Positions 14,401 through 29,400 of a stretch of 64,000 bases of DNA are shown here, in pieces. Within the stretch, counting starts at the first letter, position 1. Every line of letters begins with the position of its first letter. This stretch comes from Owenia fusiformis (Eukaryota > Annelida > Polychaeta > Sabellida > Oweniidae), in the NCBI GenBank assembly GCA_903813345.2, contig CAIIXF020000005.1, positions 9,429,375 to 9,493,374 on the forward strand, in the 5' to 3' direction. The notes under the pieces were generated by a model. The model made no database searches, had not been told where the DNA came from, and worked only from the letters and a program-made list of their open reading frames with translations. The position numbers were made by a program, and so were the translations under genes.

Positions 14401-17400
14401 AGGGGGGTGGGCTAGAGTCCTCTGAGACAATAAAGCCATTCTCTGGGGGAGAATTCATTGGATCAGGACAGGTACTCTCTGTAATAAGAAAACAAGGCAT
14501 TAACATACAAAATGTAACCACCTGCCATTTGTTACTGACACTGACCACCTAAAACCAACCGCCATCTCCAAAATGCTGAAGACTATAACAAAATATCATC
14601 ACTTAGGGGGAGACATTAAATAACTAGGCCTATGTGGGAATTTTTATCACAGCACAACTTGTATCAATAGCTTTATGAGCAACAGGTTATTAGAATATTA
14701 GAATTAATATGCTACCACAGCATGAATGATCATGTCAAAATATACATTTATAAACAAGGGATGACAAAATGTCACCACCTGGCTACAATTACGAAGTATA
14801 ACAATTGTTACTGATGTTGAATTTTAATGGCAGTCACAGTGCCTATAACCAGATAATGGTGCTTCATGATGGTAGCATAAAACCTATATAAAGTGAAATA
14901 CAACACTTACTGCTACATATGGGAGGGTCAAACTCCCAGAATGCAAAACCACCAACAGAGATACATCTAATGTTATTCTCCCCATTGAGTGTATATCCTT
15001 CATCACATGCAAACTCAACAGTTCCTCTGCAGGCTTTATTCTGTCTTACGATACGGCCAAAATTTGGAGGTGGTAATTCCTCGCATGATATTTCTACAAA
15101 GAAATAGAAGATTTTTCAGAAAAATGAATCAAAATGAACTAAATTTACTCGCATGGTATTCTCACAAAAAACAGAGCATTTTTTTGAAAAATTAACCATG
15201 TAGTGAATAACTAAAATACAGCCAAAATTTTGAGGCAGGAACTCCTTGCATGATATTTGTTAAAAAAACAGAACATTTATCAGAAAAATCAACCATAAAT
15301 AACTGTAAAAATCTGTATACATGTAGTATGAAATTTTATAATTATAGTGTGAAAGTATGTATAAGTTACTTACCAACACATATAGGGGCTTGTTTAGGTC
15401 TCCAACCATCCTCTGAACATTGCCTTATGGTGAGACTTATATCATCAGGCTTATAGCAGTCATTGCATGTATAGAACACTTTAGTCCCACACTTGTTATC
15501 TACGGATGATGATACACCGTTTGCTGGGGAAGCAGGAGAGGGGAAACATCTCTTTACTGGAAAGAAAATTGGACTTTATTGTAAGTCTAAGCAGTCAAAT
15601 ATTGTGGATACATGGCTTCAAAGGGATCAAGCAATAGTGCATGTTTTTCCAAGTTGAGAAAGAGGGTATTGCTAAACATAATTTGATATTTAAAAGATAT
15701 TTCCAGAAATATTTTTTCCCAATTTTTTTTTTTAAATAACGCTGACATTGCAAAAGCAAAAGTTGACATCTAAATGTTTTCTATTGGTAGAAATGTTGAT
15801 ATTTTAAGAATATTTCCTGTTAATCACAAGTTGCATCTTAGTTGTTTATTATCCTGTTCAACCCAAAATTCTTACTTGTACATCTGGGTACAGGTCTGTC
15901 CCATTTAAATTTGTCTGTGCAAGTTATAGTAGGAATAGTCTTGTCATCTCTTCCCCTTGCTATCTCATAACATGGGGCACATTTCCATGTAATCTTAGAC
16001 CCAGGGACATATGGGGGTTCGTCTGTCTTGGCTGGGTTCAAATCTATTTCTCCATTTTCAATCACTCCTTCAGTTTCGATGTCAAAGGTACAGACATTGG
16101 CTGAAAGCAGTCAGTAGATTATGAAACAACTTTTATTTTTCTTTATTTTTTTTATTATACATGAGATCATATACATACATTATGATCCTTGAGTACATTC
16201 ATTAATTTTTTCCATTGTGTTTTAATTCCAGACATTGAAACTTTTCGATGATTTATTGTTCTCTTTGCAAGTCTATCGCTACATCTTGATATGACTGCTC
16301 CAACCAATTACGAACAAAATTAATCATTTATAAATGCAGGCTATGTTTATTTCCATGAGGCTTCCAGCATATTTCCAATCCCTTGTCCCTTTCTTCATAA
16401 TTGGACTCAATATCACTTTAGAAATGCAGTCATTATTTAACTTACATGTACAAGTTGGGAAAGGACCCTGCCAATTAGCAGAATTAGGGCCATCTTGTTG
16501 ACATGTTACTGTGGATGGTCCTTGCAGGTTAAAGCCAGGTTTACATCCAAATCTAACACTCTTGTCGCAGTCATTGTTTTCCTCAAGGATTACTCCATTT
16601 TCTGGAACTGGTAGATCATCTGCACACTGCAACACTGGAATTATATATGACACGCCATCATTATGTGTGTGGTTTCTCTGAAGTTAGTCATATAGCACCA
16701 TTTGATGGGCTCACATAGTAATTCCTCATGTTAATTATTTTTTAAAAATAGGTCAAATTACAAGCGCAACCAAACAATAACAAATGAATCTTATAAATGA
16801 TTTAATAAATGAATCAAAAAAAATTTGTGTGATATTATAAAAATAGTATTGTGTAATACATATAGTGTAATATATAGATTTATCAGCATACATTTGCATG
16901 AGGGTTCAGCTTGAGGTCTCCATCCATTTACAGTGCATTCTCTCTCCTCATCCCCCTGAAGACTGTAGCAGGTGTTACAGCTGTATGTAACTGTAGTTCC
17001 ACATCTCTTATCCCTAAGATCAACTTCTCCGTTGCGAGGATTTGAAGGTAGCCCTTGACATTCAGATGCTACAATCAACAATTTTTTGAATAATCACTAA
17101 ATTTTTCATTTGCTCACAATATATGGCTTATTCAAAATATAATGAATAAATTCACTTCATTTACAGTGTTGTTTATAGATGCAATTTTTTTACTTGCAGA
17201 AAAGAATGACTGAATACAATATTACTGATTATCTGATGCCATTATACTTTATATTGTATGATAAAGTTAATAAAAGAAAAATAAACTAAAATTTAGTCTA
17301 AATTATCTTAGGTGCACTTACGTCCTATGCACTGAGGCACATCTCTATTCCAGTCTCCAGAAGTTTCACACTTAATTGAGTTCAAATTTGGTGTAAGTTT

Positions 17401-20400
17401 GTAACATTGGTTACAAATGAATGCCACTGTGTCACCAGCAGTATAGGGAGGAATGCTGCTTCCTATTGGGTTAAAACCACCATTGTCTGGGGGCTGTATT
17501 CCAGGACATGTTTTTGCTAAAACACATTACATGTTACATGTACACAAGAGACAATTACAGTACATGTAATATAAATAATTTGAACTTTATTTTCATGAGC
17601 ATAATCTGTCTTGTGCATGTGATATAGAGCGACAGTAATTTGAAATGTTAAGACATGGATATACATTGATTGAACCACATTAGTATTTTTTAACAAAATG
17701 AGAGTCCCAAACCGCTGATTTACCATTATGCAGTTACTGCATATTCACATCCCCCCTCTCTTATAGACACTGATTGGCCTGCCTTAATCCATACTTACGG
17801 ACACATGTTGGCTTTGGTTTGTCCCACGCAGCTTCTCCATTCCTGTCGATACATTTCAGTGTGGGAGCGCCATCTATCTCAAAGCCACTGTTGCACAAAA
17901 ATGTGACAGTTCCCTCTCCAGGAGCAAAATCACCACACAGCTCATTCTGGCCAGTTATCACACCAGACATTATCCCAGAGAATCGTTCACACTTTAATCC
18001 TTGAAAAAAAGAACAAAGCGTGCTTCAACCTGTTCTGATGGTGTGATTTGCAACAATTAAAAACTCTCGAGTGTATGACTTTTTGTAGGGTCATAGCTTA
18101 ACGGATATAGCCAAGAAGAATCAGATACCCCAATTAAAAACTCTCGAGTGTATGACTTTTTGTAGGGTCATAGCTTAACGGATATAGCCAAGAAGAATCA
18201 GATACCCCTTGTGTTCTTTTACATGTTCAATTGTACAAACTGATTCATAAACATACATGAACGATGTGCATACAACAGCCTCAAACACTCTGAAATACTT
18301 ATTGCAAGTAGCTGGATATTGATCCCAGGGCCACTGCTTCAAGTGCTCTGCCAAACTAAAACCAATGGAGATGAAATCATGGACACTGAGAGCACACAAT
18401 GTGAAAGTATTCCAGCTGAACAATTTGTAATACAAATGTACAAATATGAAGGTGGAGAATGAAGATGCTTACTTTCACAGGAATTGAGTTCCCCATCCCA
18501 TCCTGATGTGGTACACTGCACTTTGTCTTTTCCACTGCCAGGTGGTCCCCTTTGTATCTTATAGCACCTTGAAAGTATATAAGTATGTTTTAATTGTAAA
18601 ATGTCAACATCATTCATCTATCATATTACCAATTCACTCATGAGAAGATTCTTGCAATGGTTTTGTATAGAAAGATAACATGATGGCATTTCTGTTAATT
18701 TGTCAATTTGAATGCCTGAGTACAAGAGACCATATACCTGTTATACAGCATGGCTTTTTATGAGATAATAGTTTTCGAAGATATATATAATACATGCCTC
18801 CAAGCTTGAGGAGCTTTGCACAAATGAAGTGGTAGATGCACCAAGACAAAACCTGGTACATGGGTCGTACATTTAATAGAATAGAGGAGTGTTTTTGTAC
18901 TGTGATGATAACTTACGGATCACATTCAAGGGAGACTTCAGATCCGAGGCTATAAGGAGGTGTGTCACTATCAGAAGTAAAGCCTCCATTCACAGGTGGC
19001 AATATAAATGGGCACTCATCGACTAAAACAAAATGAGTTATGTCTTAACTGAAAAATGTTTTAAATTGTAACATGTAGTCTTTATATTTAATTATAATAC
19101 AACATTTTAAGTGCATGAGAAACCTTCCTTGATGTATCCCATTGATGAGACGTTTATATTTGTTAACTCTTAATTTGTAATGTCTAAAATGAATTTTTTA
19201 TCATATACTCACAAGCACAGGCAGGCCTTGGAGCATTCCAGCGGCCATTAGGCTGACATATCAGAGTATCAGAGCCAGAGATTCTATATCCACTTGAACA
19301 CCTAAACCTTGCTCTTCCCTGGCAGTCTCGGTTCTCTTCAATGATCTCTCCATTTGCTGGACTGGTGAGGTCTTCACATGTTACCCCTACAGAATGTAAA
19401 TGTGTTAATTTTGACACAATGCCAATATAATTTCTCTGAAAGTATTTATAATAGTATTCATCAACACATAAATCATCAGTGTATTTTGTAAACTACATGT
19501 ATGCACTCTATGAGATGTGCCATCCGGGGGTGTTCAGGGGGAGTGAGCGAACCTCTCCTGGCCAAAAGATTCCTCAAAATCATGCATTTTGAGCACTTTT
19601 CAAGTGATTTTGGGCCAAAATGGTCAAATGTGAAACCCTTTGAATTTTCAAACAAGTGAACCCCCTTGGCAAAAACTGGCAATCAGCCTGCACAAGAATA
19701 AAGTGATTAGTGATTCATCTAATAAATAATTGAACTTACTTCTGCATGTAGGTTGGTTTTGAGGGACCCAGCCTGTTGGTGTGCATGCCCTGGAGGCAGC
19801 GGTGGGATCAGAAAGGGTGTAGCACTGGTCACATGTGTACACAACACTATTACCACATGTATTATCAGTGTTGGACACAGCCCCATTCTCAGGTGCAATA
19901 ATTGCTCCCCTACATGTCTTTTCTGGAAAGAAGGTCAATAAATGCCAAAACTCCTCTAAAATAACCCACTTAATTTGACGCTACTTTAGGATTTGCTCAA
20001 TTTCAGATATTGGCGGCTATTTAATTTGGCGGATTAAAAATAACCATCTTATTAATAATTAAATAAAAGTTTATAGTAAGAATTTGATCTTGTAAAGTAA
20101 GAGCTGAGAATCAAAGTTTTCAATCACATTTTATGAAGCAATTGCTTCATTATATGTGTCAATAGTATCCTTACTTTCACAACGAGGTATCTTATCATCA
20201 AAAACCATGCTGTTTAAACACTCAATTGTTGGATCTCGTTGACCTCTAGCATTTCTTGAGATGTCATAGCAGTTCGGACATGCATAGGTAACCTCCTCTC
20301 CAGGGGTGTATGGGGGAGGGTCAGAGTTGCTTGGGTCAATGAATGGGTCCTTTGTACCAGGAGGTATGGGAGAGGGAGGCATAGGCTCAGAACATACATT

Positions 20401-23400
20401 CACTGTAAGTACAAATGTCAAAGGGTAAACGCTCTTCTTATGCTGATGTTCAAATGTCTCTCTTGCAAGGAAGACATGATTACAATGCATTTATGCACGT
20501 ACATCAATGAAGAATTAAGATAAGCATTCTTTTTCAATGATTCTTGCATATCAAAAAGCTCTTTTTATGTTGCTGTTTCATTTCTCTCTTACATTGGAGG
20601 TATGATTACAATGAATTTATGCATGTATATCGACAATGATTTAACAAGAACACAAATGTGTACAAAATGTCCCCACCTATGGGTGATCCCGTCAAATGGT
20701 TAATCTGTTCTAGATTTTCATACTAAGAATCATCCCTGAAAATTTGAAATTGATCTACCAAACGGTTCACCTGGAAATGCGTAGAAAAAACTTTACAAAC
20801 AAGATTTTAGGACAAAAAATCCAAAATGGCTGCCTTGAAATTTACCCAGAATGCCCAAAAACTAATCAGATCTAGATTTTCATACTAAGAGTCATCCCTG
20901 AAAATTTGAAATTGATCTACCAAATGGTTCACCTAAAAACGCGTAGACAAGACTTTACGGGCAAGATTTTAAGACAGAAAATCCAAAATGGCTGCCTTGA
21001 CATTTATCCAGAATGCATAAAAACTAATCAGATCTAGATTTTCATACTAAGAGTCATCCCTGAAATTTTGAAATTGATCTACCAAACAGTTCACCTAGAA
21101 ATGAGTAGACAAGACTTTACAGACGAGATTTTAGGACAGAAAATCCAAAATGGCTGCCTTGACATTTACCCAGAATGCCCAAAAACTAATCAGATCTAGA
21201 TTTTCATACTAAGAGTCATCCCTGAAATTTTGAAATTGATCTACCAAACAGTTCACCTAGAAATGAGTAGACAAGACTTTACAGACGAGATTTTAGGACA
21301 GAAAATCCAAAATGGCTGCCTTGACATTTACCCAGAATGCCCAAAAACTAATCAGATCTAGATTTTCATACTAAGAATCATCCCTGAAAATTTGAAATTG
21401 ATCTACCAAACAGTTCACCTGCAAATGAGTAGACAAGACTTTACAGACGAGATTTTAGGACAGAAAATCCAAAATGGCTGCCTTGACATTTACCCAGAAT
21501 GCCCAAAAACTAATCAGATCTAGATTTTCATACTAAGAATCATCCCTGAAAATTTGAAATTGATCTACCAAACGGTTCACCTGAAAATGCGTAGACAAGA
21601 CTTTACAGACAAGATTTTAGGACAGAAAATCCAAAATGGCTGCCTTGACATTTATCCAGAATGACAAAAAACTAATCAGATCTAGATTTTCATACCAAGA
21701 ATCATCCCTGAAAATTTGAAATTGATCTACCAAACGGTTCACCTGAAAACGCGTAGACTTTACACACAAGATTTTAGGACGGAAAATCCAAAATTGCCGA
21801 CAATAAAAAAGTGATTATGAGTTTTTGCTAATTTTAGCATGCATGAATCTTATTAACAAGCTCTTACTTTGGCATGTTGGTTCATTTCCAGACCATGCTG
21901 CAGTGCCACCAACATCAGAACATGTTAAAACTCTATTTCCAACCAGGCTAAAGCCATCAGTACATGTGAATGTCACTCGCCTGTTTGGATCACAAACATT
22001 ACTATTTGGGGAGAATCGACCATTCTCAGGAGCTCTTAGCTGTCGACAGGTAAGTTCTGCAAGCATTAAATTACAATACATAATACCCCATGATATCTTC
22101 CCCTGTATTGTGCACTTAATAACTTCATAGGAAAGTTAACTAGGATAGTAAAAGTGAACTTAAAAAACAATGGTTTAAATCACTTATGGTTAAACTGAAA
22201 TAACTCACGCTCGCAAGTTGGTATAAAAGGTGGTGTCCATAGGTTACTCTCGCAGGCTCTTGAACTAGGTCCTTGTAGTCTATAACAGCTGTCACAGCTA
22301 TAATCTACAGTTGTACCACAGGCAGTGTCTGTGCTGGAGACTGCACCATTAGTTGGATTCACTGGAGCAGGCCTGCAACCCTTGGCTGCAAGTATAATAT
22401 GAACAAGGCATTGTCATCACTTGCCATTTGTTACAAATGCTGAATGCCGAACTACAACTGCCCACTACTAATCACCAAACACCATTCACAAAAAAGTTGG
22501 GAGACCATAACAATAATACTTTGGCTGCATGATCTCATTTGCAAATATATCAGACCCATGCTGTCATTTCAGGAAAAGTAAATGCAAATTGAAAAAAATA
22601 TTCATTCCTTTTTCTTTCAAAAAGTAGGAGTGTTATCAAACATGTTTATTTTGTACAGTTACATTAGTGTATAAAAGGAGAAACTATTGCATTAAAAGGA
22701 GGCAATATAATAGGGGAAACTTAAATGTATTAAAGAAAGATAGCATATAATACTTACGTTCACATTGTGGTATTCTATCAGAGAAACTCAGATCATTCTG
22801 GCATGTAATGTCAGGCCTTCTTTCACCATTACTATTTTCCGCAATTTGAAAGCATTCATCGTCACATTTGTAAACAAGCGTAGTCCCTGGTATATAAGGG
22901 GGTTCATCAAGATTTGAACCGTCTAAAGCTGGTATTGCTCTCCTGTTACCAGGCCTGAGAATGGGAGGCATTGGGTTGGGGCATGATTGTTCTGAAATTT
23001 CAAAGGTTTATAATGTATGGATGCATATATTGAAATGGCTGCACAAATTAATGCCGCAAAGTACACAAATTGCATCTGGCAGATTTGAATTCAGGACACC
23101 CTAAATATACAGAAAAGTTACAAATACAGTAAACATCCAAAATTTCCATCATTCTTGAAAATATGGCAATATATTGCAGGACAAATAATAGAAATTGGAC
23201 AAATGCAAAATATGTGTCTTCAAATATACTAAATTGTTGTGAATCAGAAAGTTTCCTCAATAATTGACATTTCTAAGGGCATAATTTTAATTACTTAATG
23301 AGAAACCCTGTGTCTGTATGTGCCATGTCCATACTGAATTTATTAAATGTGCTGCCTCTTGGAAATATGTTTTTACATACTTTACTCAAGTCTGTTATAT

Positions 23401-26400
23401 CATGTAGTTTAAAATCTTACGTTCACATGAAGGAGGTTCATTGTCCCACACTGCACCTCGTCCTCCACTGTCGACACATCTCAAAGTGTCACTACCGACC
23501 AAAGAGAACAATGGCTCACACACATATTTCACCTTGAAAATATTTTAAGTTATTGTAAATATCAAATAAAAATTCAGTGAAAAATCTATTGTTACATAAA
23601 ATAAAAAAGGTGCAGCACTATCAAGTGTTCCATTTTTAATGATGAAATAAAGATGATTTCAAAATTACATCTTTACCGGATTGCAAGGAACAGTTAGGTC
23701 TACATATATAAATATTGCATGTTTGGACATAATACTTCTGCTAGAGTACAAATCTCAGATACCCCCCTAGGCCCTTAATTGATCTAATGTTCCACTCTTT
23801 ACCTCATTGCCACAATCTGTGGTTCTAAATAGGATATCTCCATTATCTATGTCAGGCAGTTCTCTGCATTTCTTCACTGGAAAATCAACAATTTGTATTA
23901 TTTAAGAGAGCAAGCAACTAAAATTCTGGAGTCTGTATATCATTAGGTTGTTTATTCATTTTACAATCAATATCAAATAATAGGGAGAGGATGGTGTTAA
24001 ATTATTCTGAAAATATATTGAGCCATCCTTTATATACAATATGTATGTATGTCATTCTATTCTATGTCTAAATTAAAATATAAATGAAAATTGAGGTATC
24101 CATTATCCGATATAGTTAATGGTCTGTCAAGAATACTTTTTCACAAGGAATTAACACTCTAAAATTATTAGTAATTAATACAGATCAACGTACGCTGACA
24201 GGTTGGCACATTGGTTGGCATCCACATGCCCTGGAACGTACAAGCTCTGAATGGGGCTCCAGTTAGTCTATAGCATTCGTTACAATTATACTCAATAGGT
24301 TTTCCACATTCTGCACTGGTTGAGTCAACTGCTCCATTTGCAGGGTTACTGGGCGGTGGGCTACATGTTATGCCTGAAATATGATCATAAGAGTGACACA
24401 ATCATTGGTTTTAAAATAGACCGAAACTAGTACGAGCTAACAAACTACAAAGAACAAACTACACAGCACATCAGTTTCAGCATTATGAATTATTATTTCA
24501 TAGAAAAAAAGAAAAAAGGCAACTCCCTTGAGTGGCAAGTCCCACTGAAAAAAGCATATTTTATCAAATCGTTCACTATTTTAAAAGTTCCATAAAAAAT
24601 TCATGTTCAGTTTGGCTTGAATCACAAGTCAGCATTTATTTTTATGTAGTTTCCATATATAATATCGATGATTGAAATTAGATTCAAAACTCACGTTCAC
24701 ATTGTGGCTCTGGCCTGTCAAACTCTAAGTTATTTTGACATGTTATAATTGGACTGTCATTTCCGGTATTATCTTCTGCAATCTTAAAGCATCTGTCCTC
24801 GCACTTGTACAGTAGTGTGGCTCCACTGAGGTAGGGGGGTGAGGGTGAATTATCCACGTCAAGAACTGCCTTTACGTTGCCTGGTCGCAGATTTGCTGGC
24901 ATAGGATTCTCACAAGTGTTTTCTGAATAAACATATTGAACATTCTATCAAATAAATTATTTCATACACTTTTAAAAGATACAAATATATATCTGAATTT
25001 TCTTTTTTTTCTTTTCTCCAAGTGTGTAAATAATTGAAGAAACAAAGAGACAGTGTCACACATAACAATTTAAACAATCCGAAACAATCACAGACTTAGT
25101 AGAGCTACATACGTTCACATCGTGGTATATCACCAGACCACTCAGCTGAGTTTGGACCACTGTCTTGGCAGGTCAATACAGATGATCCTCTGAGAGAATA
25201 GAACTGGTTGCAAGCAAATTGAACCTGAAATAAAAAAAATTGAAAGGAATATTAGAAACATGGTACAAAGTTAGTCTTTTTACATATCATCGATATAATA
25301 TGAAGGCTTCGTCAAAACAAAAACTTCTATTTTTCTTGAAAGTTGACCTTTTTACATTAGCTATTGGTGATGTTTGAAATATAAACATGATAACTACACA
25401 ATTTGAAATTCAATGACATAGATGAACAAGTAGTGGTCATCTATGAAGAACAAAGTCACCGCCTTTGTTAGTACCCAGCATTCCCAAACTAAATCAGATC
25501 TTATGAAATGGATGAACAGTTTTCTTGCTATCTTGATGTCCAGGCACCAACCCACCAATCAGCACAAGAGAACGGGAATATAGTACTTCTCAAGACAGTT
25601 AGTCTGATCGTAAAAATGTAATTCAAAATATAAAGTAAGGAATACCTCTGTTCCACATGCACTATTTAGACTGAGAATCCTTCCATTCAAGGGAGCCACT
25701 AAAGGCTCACATTGTTTCACTGAAATATAAAACATTTTCCTTCGCCATATCAATCATAACATAAAACTGAAAAATAAAGAAATTATAATCATATCTTCTT
25801 TCAATCCATGAGCTTACAAGAGATCAACCATAATTTGAAATTGAAGAATGAAGAAATATAATCATGCTTTCCTTCGCAAAGAAACTTGAACCTGAAAATT
25901 TTATAGCTGCTTAGTACTTTAAGTTTAAATTAGTTAAGTTTATAGTTTTTATTGGTGTCTTGAAAACAATCAATTTCCATTGAGAGAAATCGAACAATTA
26001 ATGAAACAAAAATAAAATCTAGTACTAAAGTAGCACAGAAAAATCAGCTATAAAGATGTCTAATCTTGTGACATTTACCATAGCAACCTTAACTTGGAAT
26101 ATTAAACAATAGAGAGCTTTCAATATAAGTTTTCAGCCAAACTTATACTGCACCTTTAACTTTAAATGACGCAGACATCACTGGGGAGGAAGTTTTCTGA
26201 AAGAACTCACAAACTACATACTTGCTGAATATTCTGATTTAATTTGAAGGATGAAAGCACCCAATCTTTGCTTTCAGAGTTCCTCCCAAGTACTGTACTA
26301 TACCTGACTGACAAGTAAAGGTTTGCATATACGTATTCCAAATAACTTATATTGAAAGCTCTCTATCAAAGAGAGTAAAACCTGTCAGATGGTACACCTT

Positions 26401-29400
26401 TCTGTAAGAAATCCCTCTATGGAACAATATGGAACAATTTTCAAAATTGTTAAGTGCTACTGACTTACATGTTAAATAACATGTAAGGAACACATGTCTA
26501 CAAAAACAATGCTGGCCATTTATGAGATTGTGCCAATTAAGTGTATCCAATAACTTACATATGCAAGAAGGGACAGGGAAAGGGTCCCAAAATCCATCAG
26601 GTCGGCAGGTCCTAGTGGGAGCACCAGACAGGGCATAGCAACTATTGCAGGTGTATCTAACTGTGGTGTCGCACGCTGAGTCTGTGAAATCAACTTGCCC
26701 ATTGGGTGGATTGAATGGTGCAGGGCTACAGCTTATGGCTAAGGAAAAAAGCAAATTAGATTATTAGAGTGAGACTTCACACTTTTATCAATAATATGAA
26801 ACTATTTGTAGCGAATCTGGGCTCAATCATTGGATTTGCAAGCATGGTCTACAATTTCTCAATAACATATTTTGAATGAAATATATTTTGATTTGGTGAG
26901 ACATGTCATCATTGTCTAAATGAGCTATTCAACAGACTTGGTTCTATACTCACGTTCACATTGTGGCTCTGGGGCATTAAACTCAAGATCACTTTCACAG
27001 TTGATATCAGGACGTCTCTGGCCTTCAGTATTCTCTGGTGATAAAATTCGGAAACATGGGTCGGTGCACTTAAAGAGCAGTATAGCGCCCTCTGTATAAG
27101 GGCTCTGGGCAGATGGTCCTTCATCTAACACTGCTTCTTGGTTGCCTGGCCTTAGAGTTGAGGGCATGGGGTTCTTACATATCTCCACTAGAATGAATAA
27201 CATGAAAATAAACAACTGTTATATTATAATTGATATTGTGGTCCTTCATGTAAGTTACATTTCTTTAAATATAAATATACCTTTTCTAATTTTTGGTTTG
27301 CTTTTCAACCTTGTCACTTAATTTTTAGTATCCCAATCCAATTACTGCCACTTTAACAATCAATAAAATTTTAATTTTCTAATATTTAAAACTCAAATGT
27401 TAATTAATACTCCAGATTAACCTTACATTGACATGTAGGTGGTTGGACATTCCATGCAGCACTATCTCCAATCCCATTCTGACAGGTTAGGCGATCCCGT
27501 CCTTGTAAGGTATAACCATCATCACATCTAAACTGGACCTTGAAAAGAGAAGACAGCAAACTATTCTAAAGTTGTATGAGGTTATAAGTACATGAGATTG
27601 CTACAGTTTAATGGTTTCTTCAACTAATGTTATTCTATTCATACAGATTTAAACAATTTTATTTTAAGGTTTCCTATATGCGTATGTAGCTACCTCTTGC
27701 CCACAGTCAGTCTTTGGTACAACTATGAATCCATTCTGGGGAGGGGTCAATGCGGGACATTGTTTTACTGAAATGAAGAATTAAATCGATATTTTCTGTA
27801 ACTTAAATGAATGCAATAAAATGAATCAATAGGTGTCTCAAAAAACTTTTATACTCAATAACTTCAGATATTCAACTTAGAACCAGTGAATACCTGGTAG
27901 AAGTTAGCAAACTCTTAAATGACCTACTTTACCAGTTTGTTTAAAACATAAGCAAGCTAAGATATTGTGTCCTTCACAAAAAATAAAAAAACAAAAACAA
28001 ATAAGACTTACATATGCATGTTGTTCCTTCACTCGGGTCCCAGATTCCATTTGGTGTACACACTTTACTATTTGTGCCCTGAAGTCTATAGCAGTCATTG
28101 CAACTATAGGTGACAACAGATCGGCACTCATCATTTGTAGAGTCAACTCGGCCATTAGGTGGATTGATTGGAGTTGGGCTACATTTGACAGCTGAAAAAA
28201 TAGAAAACAACGTTGCTATCAACATGTTCCCTACTGTTAACTCTTTGTTTTATTATTTGTAAGAGATGGTTATCTTAAATAATGCAATCAAAACAGTGTG
28301 ATGTCATCACTACCACACTCATTAGTGGAGTGATTTAAAGTAAAGTTATTCCAAATAAAAGGTTCAAATAAAATACTCAGTAATAAAATATGCAACTTAT
28401 GCAACCAGCCACTTAAAGATAACAATTTCACAATAACAATTTAATGCAACGAAAATCTCAAGGATATTTCGCGCAACCCATGTAATTGTAATATACATTT
28501 CTTATTTCTAACAATGGGCAACAGCATTTAGATAACATTTTTATAACTTGAACTACAAACGTACGTTCACACTGTTGTTGTGGATAATCAAACATTAAGC
28601 TACTGAGACATGTGATTCTTGGATTCCTGTCTCCATCTCTGTTCTCACTAAGTTGGTAACAGGGATCATCGCATCTGAAGAATAGTGACTCTGACGGTGT
28701 AAAGGGGGCACTGTCAGATTGGGAGCCAACTAGAACGGCTGGTATGTTCCCACGTCTCAACTGAGCTGGCATTGGATTCGGGCATGTGTTTTCTAAAACA
28801 AAACATACATAAAAGTGCTCAAATGCATTTAATTGATCAATGCAGAAATCCCTCATTCCTGAATGAATGAACAAACTGGTTCATCAATTGAAATAATTGT
28901 AAATTAACCAATTTCAAAACAATAACGCACATAAATAAATGAAGAGATGGATGACACACATAAAATTAAAACTCACGAGAACATGTTGGGAGTGACCCAC
29001 TCCATGTAGCTCCATCTCCTGATGATTCCTCCAAACAATCTAGACTCGCAGCTCCATTAAGTGAGAATTCTTGGTTGCATGCAAACTCAATCTAATAACA
29101 CAATAATCATGTACAGAAAAAATACAGTTTGGATTACTACAGCCTTCAAGATTGGGAATCACTGTCCCAGCTCATGGAATAAATTGAAACACCCTTGGAC
29201 CAAGGATGGTCACAATACACATTTTTCAAAGCCTGAGAAAGAATATATATCCCAATATGGCTAATACTTTTTTTTTATATTCATTTCACTATTACAATCT
29301 CTTTTAAAAATGTTTACAGCAATAAGTACCAAAACAAACGCAACCAAAACTTTCAAAAGGTAAACTGAAAACTAAATATTTTGAAACTGTCAGAGCCCTA

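Noticed and set aside
20699-21800. CRISPR array
   Set aside because: 162-bp direct repeats without unique spacers in an animal intron; this is a satellite.
21825-22130. A 101-codon plus-strand ORF
   Set aside because: Antisense shadow of sushi S28.
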